Shown piece after piece: positions 1 to 6,325 of a stretch of 16,811 nucleotides of DNA. Within the stretch, counting starts at the first letter, position 1; the number at the start of each line of letters is the position of its first letter. The DNA comes from Limiplasma sp048370855. GTDB lineage: Bacteria; Bacillota; Clostridia; Christensenellales; Aristaeellaceae. The stretch is from the NCBI GenBank assembly GCA_048370855.1, contig DBGEOK010000050.1, positions 1-16,811 of the forward strand, in the 5' to 3' direction. The notes beneath the pieces are model-generated. The model was not told where the DNA came from. It ran no database searches and saw only the letters and a list, made by a program, of their open reading frames with translations. The translations under genes and the position numbers were made by a program.

Positions 1-24
1 TAAACTCTTGTTGTCATTTGCCAT
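1..24 (-). CDS. 5' end of an unidentified gene (partial, 8 codons)
   Basis: Only the start of this gene is inside the window: it reads MANDNKSL and leaves at the left edge. The start is convincing because an AGGAGG ribosome binding site (plus-strand cctcct around 33-38) sits at normal distance and a promoter lies further upstream at 73-101. Eight residues are too few to name the protein. It is transcribed away from rqcH. Confidence 0.6.
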
Positions 25-72
25 ACAAATGGCCTCCTTTTGCTTTTGTTGCAGTTGGCAGACCGCAGCTTC

Positions 73-101
73 ATTATAAGCAAAAGGAGTTTCTCTGTCT
101 T
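73..101 (-). promoter_or_regulatory. sigma-A-type promoter of the left-edge gene
   Basis: On the minus strand a perfect TATAAT (73-78) follows AAGACA (96-101) after a 17-base spacer. This leaves a leader of roughly 40 bases before the ATG at 24. The -35 matches consensus at four of six positions. Confidence 0.55.
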
Positions 102-126
102 CCTCATCGCCTTTAGCTTTTTTGAA

Positions 127-153
127 CCCCACGCCTAGCGCGGGGTTTTCTTA
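127..153 (+). terminator. intrinsic terminator
   Basis: An AACCCC arm and a GGGGTT arm, extended by CGC/GCG across one mismatch, close a tiny loop and are followed by TTTTCTT. There is no T-run in the other direction, so it works for plus-strand transcripts. The transcript it ends is not in the window or is not recognisable. Confidence 0.55.
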
Positions 154-159
154 TACAAT

Positions 160-457
160 AAAACGGCCGCGCGAAAACCGGCCTTGGCCGGCGCGGCGTG
201 AAAAGGCCGCCGCGTCCCGGCCCCCTACGTCCCGCGCCTGAAAACCCGTAACCGCCGCAAAAGCGCGCCGAAAAACCGAGTTTAAGTACCCCCGGCCCTT
301 CGGCCCAAGCCGGCCCGGCTTGGGAAGGTCGGCCAACCGAAGCAAAAAAACCTTGCGCGGCGGCTCCATGGAAACCCACGCATCAAATTCTCCGCCTGTT
401 TTTCAGCCGGCATTTTCAATTTCCCACGGGGCCCGGGGACGAGCCGCCGTGGGAGCG
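160..457. other. gene-free GC-rich stretch with palindromes
   Basis: No believable gene is seen here; the open frames on both strands are low-complexity by-products of GC-rich sequence and lack ribosome binding sites. The stretch holds several perfect inverted repeats: CCGGCC-tt-GGCCGG near 178-192, a 10-base arm pair CCCAAGCCGG/CCGGCTTGGG at 304-324 with a one-base loop, and CCCACGG/CCGTGGG at 423-453. None has a T-tract, so they are not ordinary terminators. Confidence 0.5.
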
Positions 458-486
458 TTGCGCTTTCCGGCGCAATGTGCTATGAT
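458..486 (+). promoter_or_regulatory. sigma-A-type promoter of rqcH
   Basis: TTGCGC (458-463), a 17-base spacer and TATGAT (481-486) lie 50 bases before the rqcH ATG. The -10 matches at five of six positions. The promoter argues against any start for rqcH far upstream of 536. Confidence 0.55.
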
Positions 487-535
487 CAACGCGTTTCCCT
501 TTCCTCGATTCCAGCCGCACGGGGAGGTATCCGCC

Positions 536-2281
536 ATGCCGATGGACGGCTTTACCCTATCTTTTATACAGCGCGAGCTATCGCGGACGCTCCTGGGCGG
601 GCGCGTGGACAAGGTCAACCAGCCTGAGCGCGACGCGCTGGTACTGATGATCCGCAACGGCGGCAACCACCGGCTGCTGCTGAGCGCCAACGCCAACCAG
701 GCGCGGGCCCAGTTGACCGCGCAATCCTATGAAAACCCGGCTGAGCCGCCCATGTTTTGCATGCTGATGCGCAAGCACCTGATGGGTTCCCGCGTGACGG
801 AGCTCAGGCAGATTGCCGGCGACCGCATCCTCGCCCTCTCCTTTGACTGCCTAAACGAGCTGGGGGATCACGTTTCCAAGACGCTCTATTTGGAAATCAT
901 GGGCCGCCACAGCAACCTGACGCTGGTGCAGGAGGACGGACAGATCATCGACGCCATCCGCCATGTCAACAGCGAGATGAGCCGGGTGCGCACCGTGCTG
1001 CCCGGCGGAAGGTATCGGCTTCCGCCGCAGCCGGACAAGCTCGTTCCGGAGGAGCTGGAAGCCGAGGCGCTTGCGGCCCGCCTCAGCGCGCTGTCCGGCC
1101 CGCTTTTGAAGGGGCTGACCGAATGCGTGGCGGGAATGGCGGGCGTCTGCGCGCGCGAGGCGTGCGCGCAGACCGGCGTGGACCCAGCCTCGCAAATTCA
1201 CGAGCTGAACCTGGCGGTCGTCGCGCTCAAGCTGGCCGATTTTTACCGTGAAGCGCCCCGCCGGGCCGAGCCGGTCGTCCTGTTTGACGAGGCCGGGCTG
1301 GCGGTGGATTTCTTTCCCTTTCCCTACCGAACCTTCAGCGCTGAAAACCAAAAGCCCCAGCCAACCTTGAGCGGAGCCATGGACGCTTTTTACCTGGGCC
1401 GGGACCTTCGCATGCGCATGCAGCAAAAAAGCGCCGGGCTTCAGCGGCACGTCAGGAGCGCCCTGGAGAGAACCGAAAAAAAGAAGGGTATCATGCTGGA
1501 AACCATCCGCCAAAGCGAACGCGCGGAGCAGGATAAGGTATACGGCGATCTGCTGACGGCAAACCTGCACGCTATCGGCAAGGGGCTGGAAAGCGCAACG
1601 GTCCGGAACTATTATGACGCCGCCTGCCCGGAGGTTTCCATTCCCCTCTCGCCTTTCAAAACCCCGGCGCAGAACGCGCAGGGTTACTATAAAAAATACC
1701 GCAAGGCGAAAGTAGCGGAACAGTACGCGCGGGAGCAGCTTACAAAAATAGAAAGCGACCTTCTCATTTTAGAGGGCGCGCTGGACGATTTGGAAAAATG
1801 CGAAACGACGGCGGACATGTCCGAAATCCGTTATGTCCTGACCGAAAACGGGTTTCTCCGCCCGGAGCCCACGCAGCGCAAGCGCAAGAAGCTCGCGGAG
1901 GGCAAGCCTTACCGCTTTGCCGCGCCGGACGGCACGGTCATCGAGGTTGGAAAGAACTCCCTCCAGAACGACCGTCTTACCCTGCACGCGCGCGGCGCAG
2001 AGACATGGCTCCACGCGCAGGGCATCCCCGGCTCCCATGTCATCATTCGCACCGAGGACGAACCTTCGGAGGCCACGCTCCTTTTTGCCGCGAAGCTTGC
2101 GGCATATTACAGCAAGGGCCGGAACCACCCGGCCCTTCCGGTGGATTATACCAAGCGGAAATATGTTAAAAAGGCGGCGGGCTCGCCCGCCGGCTTCGTA
2201 ACGTACTCGAACTTTCAAACGCTCCTTGTCGGCGTTACGCAGGAGGATACCGCGCGTATTCTTCAGTCGGTGGAAAGGTAG
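536..2281 (+). CDS. rqcH: RqcH, NFACT-family ribosome quality control protein (Rqc2 homologue)
   Basis: The 581-residue protein has the family's usual length and order: NFACT-N domain (about 1-260), coiled-coil middle (about 350-450) and C-terminal NFACT-R/DUF814 domain (about 460-575). The GDR motif places D96-R97 where B. subtilis RqcH has the Asp-Arg pair needed for tRNA-Ala binding, and the family motif EIMGRHSN follows. In known members the protein binds obstructed 50S subunits carrying peptidyl-tRNA and adds C-terminal alanine tails that mark the nascent chain for degradation; older databases call it fibronectin-binding protein. The start at 536 is chosen because GGGGAGG (521-527) precedes it and the family begins M-x-D-G; the frame is open further upstream to 320, but that part is not conserved-looking and lies before the promoter. 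It ends with TAG, so TAG is a working stop in this genome. Confidence 0.93.
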   Translation: MPMDGFTLSFIQRELSRTLLGGRVDKVNQPERDALVLMIRNGGNHRLLLSANANQARAQLTAQSYENPAEPPMFCMLMRKHLMGSRVTELRQIAGDRILALSFDCLNELGDHVSKTLYLEIMGRHSNLTLVQEDGQIIDAIRHVNSEMSRVRTVLPGGRYRLPPQPDKLVPEELEAEALAARLSALSGPLLKGLTECVAGMAGVCAREACAQTGVDPASQIHELNLAVVALKLADFYREAPRRAEPVVLFDEAGLAVDFFPFPYRTFSAENQKPQPTLSGAMDAFYLGRDLRMRMQQKSAGLQRHVRSALERTEKKKGIMLETIRQSERAEQDKVYGDLLTANLHAIGKGLESATVRNYYDAACPEVSIPLSPFKTPAQNAQGYYKKYRKAKVAEQYAREQLTKIESDLLILEGALDDLEKCETTADMSEIRYVLTENGFLRPEPTQRKRKKLAEGKPYRFAAPDGTVIEVGKNSLQNDRLTLHARGAETWLHAQGIPGSHVIIRTEDEPSEATLLFAAKLAAYYSKGRNHPALPVDYTKRKYVKKAAGSPAGFVTYSNFQTLLVGVTQEDTARILQSVER

Positions 2282-2350
2282 CGCAGTCCCGCCCGATCCG
2301 CCGGCCGGAACGTCCGACCGGGCGCGATTGCATGATGGGAGGTAGGCCCC

Positions 2351-2920
2351 TTGCCAATCAAGCCGCGCTTACGCGTCGCCACGGCGGACGACGCCGCCGC
2401 CGTCCACGAGGTGTACGAGTATTATATTCACCATTCCGTCGCTACCTTCAGCGAAGCGAACCAATCCGTTGAACGCCACGCGGAGGCCATCGCCGCCATT
2501 CTGAAGGAATATCCGTTTCTTGTGGCGGAGGGGGCGGACGGCGCGTTTCTGGGCTTTGCCAACGCCGAACCCGTGCGTCCGCAATCAGGCTACCGTTTTT
2601 GCGCGGAGATGACGATTTATTTGAACCCGAGCGCGCCAAGGCATGCCGGCATTGGGTCCCTTCTATATCAAAGGCTTTTGGAAATCCTCGCCGCGCAAGG
2701 CTTCCGCCTCGCGTATGGGGTCGTCAGCGCCACCAATGCGGAAAGCATCGCGCTGCACCGGCGTTTTGGCTTTCAGGAGGTCGCGCGCTTCCGTCGCTGC
2801 GGCTACAAGCATGGGTTGTGGCTCGACGCGGTATGGATGGAAAAGGTGCTGAACCCGTTTGACGACGAGCCGAAACCGCCTATTCCCTTTGAAGCGTACC
2901 GCAGGACGCTTGAAATCTGA
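2351..2920 (+). CDS. GNAT N-acetyltransferase, phosphinothricin acetyltransferase-like
   Basis: The 189-residue protein opens with the typical LRVATADDAAAVHEVYEYYI pattern of the PAT/Bar/YwnH branch of GNAT enzymes. It carries the acetyl-CoA-binding motif R97-H-A-G-I-G102 and the later family signatures LHRRFGF and KHGLWLDAVWMEK. Members transfer acetyl from acetyl-CoA to the amino group of small molecules such as phosphinothricin, methionine sulfoximine or related amino acids; the actual substrate here cannot be told. The start is TTG at 2351, set by GGGAGGT at 2338-2344. It follows rqcH by 69 bases on the same strand and may share its transcript. A tail of about 20 residues after the domain (from DDEPKPP) is unusual but looks genuine. 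Confidence 0.85.
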   Translation: MPIKPRLRVATADDAAAVHEVYEYYIHHSVATFSEANQSVERHAEAIAAILKEYPFLVAEGADGAFLGFANAEPVRPQSGYRFCAEMTIYLNPSAPRHAGIGSLLYQRLLEILAAQGFRLAYGVVSATNAESIALHRRFGFQEVARFRRCGYKHGLWLDAVWMEKVLNPFDDEPKPPIPFEAYRRTLEI

Positions 2921-2926
2921 CCGCAG

Positions 2927-2949
2927 GCCCGCTTTCCTTCGAGGCGGGC
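2927..2949. terminator. possible hairpin between convergent genes
   Basis: A GCCCGC/GCGGGC stem with an 11-base loop lies between the convergent GNAT and hemolysin III genes. It lacks a T-tract on either side, so a terminator role is only inferred from position. Confidence 0.3.
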
Positions 2950-2968
2950 ATCCGCGCAAAAGCCCGGT

Positions 2969-3625
2969 TTAGAGCACATACAGGTAGATGGATAAAAAAT
3001 GAAGCACGCTGCCCGCGAGGCAGAAAAAATGAAAAATGGAGTGGAAGTATTTCCGTTTGGACCCAATCGCGTACAGCAGCGCGCCCACGGTATAGGCTAC
3101 GCCGCCCCAAATCAGCAGTCCAATTCCGCGCGCGTCAAGCGCCGCGGCCATCTGCCGGTAGGCAAGCACAATGACCCAGCCCATCACCAGGTAGCAGAGG
3201 ACGGACGCCGTCGCGTACCGCTTCAGGTTGACGGCATTCAGCGTGATGCCGACCGCCGCCGCCGCCCAAACCAGCGCGAACAGGTACCATCCCACCGTTG
3301 GGCGCAGCGTAACCAGGGTATACGGGGTGTAGGTGCCCGCAATCAGCACAAAAATACTGCAATGGTCCATCACGCGGAACACGCGCTTGGCGCGGTTCAC
3401 CTTCAGCGCATGGTACAGCGTGGACATCATATATAGAAAGATCAGGCTGAAGCCAAAGACGGCCATGCTTGCCACCGCCCAAGGATCTCCGGCGGCCTTC
3501 ATCACGCCCAGCACGAGCGCCGCGATGCCAAGCAGCGCGCCGACGCCGTGCGAAATAGCGTTCATCAGCTCCTCCGACAGCGAATACTTCGGTATGGAAA
3601 TCCGGTGCGGTTTTTCCTGGGCCAT
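2969..3625 (-). CDS. trhA: hemolysin III / PAQR-family integral membrane protein
   Basis: The 218-residue protein is almost entirely membrane segments (about seven) and shows the family motifs in order: E19..N22..SHGVGALL, YHAL with H72, DHCSIFVLIAGTYTPY (D87-H88), and HSIFHFFCLAGSVLHF near the end (H195, H199). These Ser/Asp/His residues form the metal site of the PAQR superfamily. Bacterial members (hemolysin III, YqfA/TrhA) act in the cytoplasmic membrane; a role in membrane-energy or fluidity balance has been proposed, and true haemolysin activity is doubtful. The start at 3625 has GGAGGG at 3633-3638. It is transcribed alone from its own promoter and converges on the GNAT gene. Confidence 0.9.
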   Translation of the reverse strand: MAQEKPHRISIPKYSLSEELMNAISHGVGALLGIAALVLGVMKAAGDPWAVASMAVFGFSLIFLYMMSTLYHALKVNRAKRVFRVMDHCSIFVLIAGTYTPYTLVTLRPTVGWYLFALVWAAAAVGITLNAVNLKRYATASVLCYLVMGWVIVLAYRQMAAALDARGIGLLIWGGVAYTVGALLYAIGSKRKYFHSIFHFFCLAGSVLHFLSIYLYVL

Positions 3626-3681
3626 AAGCGCGCCCTCCTTTCGTTTCTTCTCCGATAGCGTAGCCGGACGGGGGGAAGTTT

Positions 3682-3709
3682 AGTATAGCATATTTCCGAA
3701 AACAGGCAA
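3682..3709 (-). promoter_or_regulatory. promoter of the hemolysin III gene
   Basis: On the minus strand TTGCCT (3704-3709), a 16-base spacer and TATACT (3682-3687) lie about 55 bases before the ATG at 3625. Both elements are near consensus. Confidence 0.55.
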
Positions 3710-4130
3710 AGCGCTTCAGGCTCGGTAAACGGAGCGTTGTTTGATTTTCATTTGCCAGCAAAGGGCGCGGCGAGCGAATTTCGCAGCCTAAAGCGAAATA
3801 TTATGTTTATCAGGCTGTCAAAAGACCTTTTTGGGGGCCCTTAAACGCCGCCAGGCTTGGGTCAAAGCCCTTGACGAGGGTACACAGGACGGATACCCCT
3901 ATCCTGTCTCGTTCTGAGCGTTGCGGCCCCGTTGCCCGTATTGGCCAACAAAGAACGCGTTACTCACGCTGACGAGGTTGATCGATCTCGTTATAACGCC
4001 GCGCAGCGGAAGGTTTATGAGATAACGCCGGCCTGGTTTCGCAAATTATCGAAAAACCGGTCAAAAACACGGAGGCGCAGAAAAGCAAGCCGCCGCGAAG
4101 CCGTGCCGTCCGTCCCGGCGCCCGGCGACG
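3710..4130. other. intergenic stretch without a recognised gene
   Basis: About 420 bases lie between the hemolysin III promoter and the rplL terminator. A plus-strand frame from a TTG at 3932 to 4195 is open but has no ribosome binding site, runs into an Arg/Lys-rich low-complexity end and overlaps the rplL terminator, so it is not called. The stretch contains paired arms ACAGGA/TCCTGT around 3883-3907 and ACGAG/CTCGT around 3970-3990, so a structured RNA or decayed repeat is possible, but no known family was recognised. Confidence 0.4.
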
Positions 4131-4162
4131 CAAAAAAGATCCGGCCCATCAAGCGCCGGATC
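4131..4162 (-). terminator. intrinsic terminator of rplJ-rplL
   Basis: Perfect 8-base arms GATCCGGC (4138-4145) and GCCGGATC (4155-4162) are followed, in the minus direction, by TTTTTT. It lies about 25 bases after the rplL stop, so the ribosomal operon ends here and does not continue into rpoB. Confidence 0.85.
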
Positions 4163-4187
4163 CCTTTTGCGTGCATACGGGGAGAGC

Positions 4188-4562
4188 TTATTTGATTTCG
4201 ACGGTCGCGCCGACCTCGGCCAGCTTCTCCTTGATCTTCTCGCACTCTTCCTTGGAAGCGGCCTCCTTGATGGTCTTGGGGGCGGATTCCACAAATTCTT
4301 TGGCTTCCTTCAGGCCCAGGCCGGTCAGCTCGCGGATGACCTTGATGACCTTGATCTTCTCCGAGCCGGCTTCCTTCAGGATCGCGTCGAACTCGGTCTT
4401 TTCCTCTTCGGCGGCAGCGCCCGCGCCGGCGGCGGCGCCCGGTACCGCGACGACAGCGGCGGCGGCGGAAACGCCAAATTTCTCTTCCAGGGCCTTCACC
4501 AGGTCGTTAAGCTCCAGCACGGTCATTTTTTCAATCTCGGCAATAAATTCCTCGTGAGTCAT
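4188..4562 (-). CDS. rplL: 50S ribosomal protein L7/L12
   Basis: The 124-residue acidic protein has the whole L7/L12 plan: N-terminal dimerisation helices (about 1-35), an Ala/Gly-rich hinge (about 36-57) and the C-terminal factor-binding domain ending in VGATVEIK. Two dimers or more sit on L10 to form the ribosomal stalk that recruits and stimulates the GTPase translation factors. The start MTHEEF at 4562 is preferred over an in-frame ATG at 4577, because that upstream ATG overlaps the GGAGG ribosome binding site (plus-strand cctcc 4571-4575), which is 8 bases from 4562. It follows rplJ with a 55-base gap and shares its regulation. Confidence 0.97.
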   Translation of the reverse strand: MTHEEFIAEIEKMTVLELNDLVKALEEKFGVSAAAAVVAVPGAAAGAGAAAEEEKTEFDAILKEAGSEKIKVIKVIRELTGLGLKEAKEFVESAPKTIKEAASKEECEKIKEKLAEVGATVEIK

Positions 4563-4617
4563 GTGGATAACCTCCAATTCATTCTGTATTCTGCGTTATG
4601 CAAGGAGAACAGGGCTG

Positions 4618-5130
4618 TCAAGCCTCGGGAGCGGCTTCCGCGTCCTTCTTTGCGATCGCGTCCAAAACGCGCACAAAGCCCGCGATGCTGCTCTGCAAGC
4701 TGCCGACCAACCGGGACAGCAGCACCTCGCGGCTGGGCATGCTGGCCAGGGACTTGATCTGCTCGCTGCTCATCAGCTCCGCGCCAAGCAGGCCGGCCTT
4801 GATTTCAATGGCTTCGGTCTTGTTCTTGGTAATGAAATCGCTGATGATTTTGGCGGGGCTCACCGGATCGCTCATGCCAAAGGCAAAGGCGGACGGGCCG
4901 TTGAGCGCCTCGTCCAGCCCGGCGATGCCCAGCTCGCCAAGCGCGCGGCGTACCAGCGTGTTTTTCAGTACGCAGTATTCCACGCCGTTTGCGCGAAACT
5001 GCGCGCGAAGCGCGGTCGCCTGCTCAACGGTCAATCCGCTGTACTTGACGATCATCACGCTCTGAGCGCCTTGAAACTTTTTGACGATTTCGCCGACGAC
5101 CTGCTTTTTCAACTCGAAATTCTTGCTCAT
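4618..5130 (-). CDS. rplJ: 50S ribosomal protein L10
   Basis: The 170-residue protein begins MSKNFELKKQVVGEIV and has the conserved rRNA-binding half (SVMIVKYSGLTVEQ..LR..FR, VLKNTLVRRAL) and the C-terminal helix that carries L12 dimers. It anchors the ribosomal stalk to 23S rRNA. The start at 5130 has GGAGGTG just upstream; the open frame continues 21 codons further, but that part lies inside the leader RNA. It is first in a two-gene rplJ-rplL operon. In most bacteria rplK-rplA stand upstream and rpoB-rpoC downstream; here SASP genes and a hemolysin III gene are the neighbours instead. Confidence 0.97.
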   Translation of the reverse strand: MSKNFELKKQVVGEIVKKFQGAQSVMIVKYSGLTVEQATALRAQFRANGVEYCVLKNTLVRRALGELGIAGLDEALNGPSAFAFGMSDPVSPAKIISDFITKNKTEAIEIKAGLLGAELMSSEQIKSLASMPSREVLLSRLVGSLQSSIAGFVRVLDAIAKKDAEAAPEA

Positions 5131-5311
5131 TGGGGTTGCACCTCCTTTTTGAAAATCTGTTCGATTCCAAAAAGAAAACCCTTGCAGGCGCAAGGGCGAA
5201 CATGTCGCATGGGAATTTCTCCCGCCTTACACCTCGGCGGGGAAGCTTTCGCTCATTATTCGGGGTTTTAACCCGAACCCGCTGTCTACGGCATAGGTTT
5301 CCAAAGAATCG
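5131..5311 (-). ncRNA. L10 ribosomal protein leader (rplJ autoregulatory RNA)
   Basis: The roughly 180-base untranslated leader of rplJ contains the two strands of the L10-binding element. Read on the minus strand these are CCGTAGACAGCGGGT (5277-5291) and, after a variable hairpin, CCCCGCCGAGGTGT (about 5229-5242); together they form the stem and kink-turn typical of the L10 leader. In this family the L10-(L12)n complex binds its own leader and lowers expression. Downstream in the leader lies an attenuator hairpin (5169-5196), so control is probably by transcription termination, as described for the Bacillus rplJL leader. The extreme 5' end is perfectly complementary over about ten bases to a segment just past the attenuator. 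Confidence 0.85.
5169..5196 (-). terminator. intrinsic attenuator in the rplJ leader
   Basis: Perfect 7-base arms CCCTTGC/GCAAGGG (5179-5185 and 5190-5196) with a 4-base loop are followed in the minus direction by TTTTCTTTTT. It lies between the L10-binding element and the rplJ ribosome binding site, so it can stop transcription before the gene when L10 is in excess (inferred from position and the known family mechanism). Confidence 0.8.
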
Positions 5312-5317
5312 AACACT

Positions 5318-5345
5318 ATTATATCGGATTCGCTGCTTTTGTCAA
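5318..5345 (-). promoter_or_regulatory. consensus promoter of rplJ-rplL
   Basis: TTGACA (5340-5345) and TATAAT (5318-5323) are both perfect on the minus strand, with a 16-base spacer. Such strength fits a ribosomal protein operon. Confidence 0.85.
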
Positions 5346-5391
5346 GTGATTTTCCCCTTATTTTTCAAACTTTCCAAGAAAACATTTGGCA

Positions 5392-5420
5392 GCGTATTTT
5401 ATCCGCGCACGGTCAAAATA
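5392..5420 (+). promoter_or_regulatory. possible sigma-G-type promoter of the SASP operon
   Basis: GCGTA (5392-5396) and CAAAATA (5414-5420), 17 bases apart, resemble the forespore sigma-G/sigma-F elements G-H-A-T-A and CAT-n-n-TA with one mismatch in each box. The role of the downstream genes supports the reading, but the motif is short and degenerate. Confidence 0.4.
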
Positions 5421-5452
5421 GCGTTGAACCCAGTTGAGGAGGTGAACGACGA

Positions 5453-5692
5453 ATGGTAAACCAGCAAAACAACTCCGGGAAGAGCAATCAGACCACCGTG
5501 CCCGAAGCGCGCGCGGCCTTGGACAACATGAAATTCGAAATCGCCAAGGAATTGGGGATCAATTTCAAGCAAGGCTACAACGGCGATTTGAGCTCCAAGG
5601 AAAACGGTTATGTCGGAGGCTATATGGTGAAGCGGCTCATCGAGCAGGCCGAGCGCCAAATGGCTTCCCAGGCCGGCAAGACCACGCGCTAA
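5453..5692 (+). CDS. alpha/beta-type small acid-soluble spore protein (first copy)
   Basis: The 79-residue protein carries both SASP signature blocks: EARAALDNMKFEIAKELGI (about 20-38), which includes the germination-protease cleavage region around FEIAKE, and GYVGGYMVKRLIEQAE (about 54-69). Alpha/beta-type SASPs coat the DNA of the dormant spore, hold it in an A-like form that resists UV and heat, and are degraded to amino acids at germination. GAGGAGGTG at 5436-5444 sets the ATG at 5453. It is followed after 30 bases by a second SASP gene, and the two are very likely co-transcribed in the forespore. It shows that the host forms, or descends from, spore formers. Confidence 0.95.
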   Translation: MVNQQNNSGKSNQTTVPEARAALDNMKFEIAKELGINFKQGYNGDLSSKENGYVGGYMVKRLIEQAERQMASQAGKTTR

Positions 5693-5722
5693 GCGCTAAA
5701 ATGATCATGAGGTGAATGAACA

Positions 5723-5953
5723 ATGTATCAGAATCAGCAGAATTCCGCGTCGAGCACCAACCGTACCATGGTTCCCGAAGCCAAGCAGGCTCTTAACAAC
5801 ATGAAGTTCGAAATCGCCAATGAGCTGGGCATCAACCTGAAGCAGGGCTACAACGGCGACATGCCCAGCCGTCAGGCCGGCTACATCGGCGGCTACATGG
5901 TCAAGCGCCTGATCGAGCAGGCCGAGCGCGCCATGAGCGGCAGCCAGAAGTAA
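5723..5953 (+). CDS. alpha/beta-type small acid-soluble spore protein (second copy)
   Basis: This 76-residue paralogue of the preceding gene has the same two blocks, EAKQALNNMKFEIANELGI and GYIGGYMVKRLIEQAE, and the same intervening QGYNGD segment; the N- and C-terminal tails differ. The ATG at 5723 has GAGGTGA at 5709-5715. There is no room for a separate promoter in the 30-base gap, so it should be the second gene of a two-gene operon ended by the terminator at 5967-6005. The pair is a local tandem duplication that has diverged mostly outside the DNA-binding blocks. Confidence 0.95.
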   Translation: MYQNQQNSASSTNRTMVPEAKQALNNMKFEIANELGINLKQGYNGDMPSRQAGYIGGYMVKRLIEQAERAMSGSQK

Positions 5954-5966
5954 TTTGGGATGATGC

Positions 5967-6005
5967 AAAAGGGGCGGCAGCGCAATCGGCGCGGCCGCCT
6001 CTTTT
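5967..6005. terminator. bidirectional terminator between the SASP operon and copA
   Basis: A 12-pair stem pairs AAAAGGGGCGGC (5967-5978) with GCCGCCTCTTTT (5994-6005), with one G-T pair. The T-run serves the SASP operon in the plus direction; the A-run on the other side becomes a T-run for minus-strand copA transcripts. A second GC-rich near-inverted repeat lies at about 6058-6112. Confidence 0.75.
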
Positions 6006-6118
6006 GCTTGCAGGCCGTTTTTGCCCCGCCGCACGCCGCCGGGGAAGGGTCGCCCAAGGCGCGCAAAGGCCGCGCGGCCCTGTTATTATGGCCTGCGGCT
6101 TTTGCGCGCGCCAGGCCG

Positions 6119-6325
6119 TCAATCCATCCCCTTGACCTCGTAGCCCGCCTCGGTTACGGCCTTGGCCATGGCGTCCCGATCCAGCGCGTCGCCCTTGACG
6201 ACCGCGATCTTGTCATCCAGGCTGACCTCCGCCGAGCGAACGCCGTCCAGCGCCTTTAACGCCTTTTCAACGCTCATTTTGCAGTGATTGCAGCTCATTC
6301 CCTCGATGTGCATGATGACTTCCAT
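6119..6325 (-). CDS. possible internally initiated CopZ-like copper chaperone (68 residues, in frame with copA)
   Basis: Within copA and in the same frame, AAAAAAAGGAGG (plus-strand 6334-6345) ends 8 bases before the ATG at 6325 (codon 788). Translation from there would give a 68-residue protein starting MEVIMHIEGMSCNHC and ending at the copA stop. This is the size and form of free CopZ chaperones: one HMA fold with MxCxxC, then a V-x-L beta strand and a closing AGYEV. Either copA and copZ fused by loss of the copA stop and kept the old ribosome binding site, or one gene makes both pump and chaperone. The site is seen in the sequence; its use is inference. Ribosomes already translating through could limit its use, and Lys-Glu codons alone can also create such a purine run. 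Confidence 0.4.
   Translation of the reverse strand: MEVIMHIEGMSCNHCKMSVEKALKALDGVRSAEVSLDDKIAVVKGDALDRDAMAKAVTEAGYEVKGMD

Noticed and set aside
320..535. Upstream extension of rqcH by 72 codons
   Set aside because: The extension lies before the promoter at 458-486, has no ribosome binding site and no family similarity; the ATG at 536 has GGGGAGG and the expected family N-terminus.
851..1570. 239-codon minus-strand frame within rqcH
   Set aside because: It is antisense to a clear conserved protein, has no ribosome binding site, and its length is explained by the GC-rich codon pattern.
3932..4195. 87-codon plus-strand frame before rplL
   Set aside because: It has a TTG start without a ribosome binding site, a low-complexity Arg/Lys tail, and it runs across the rplL terminator and stop.
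4167..5271. Long plus-strand frames over rplL and rplJ
   Set aside because: They are antisense to two certain ribosomal protein genes and to the L10 leader, without start signals.
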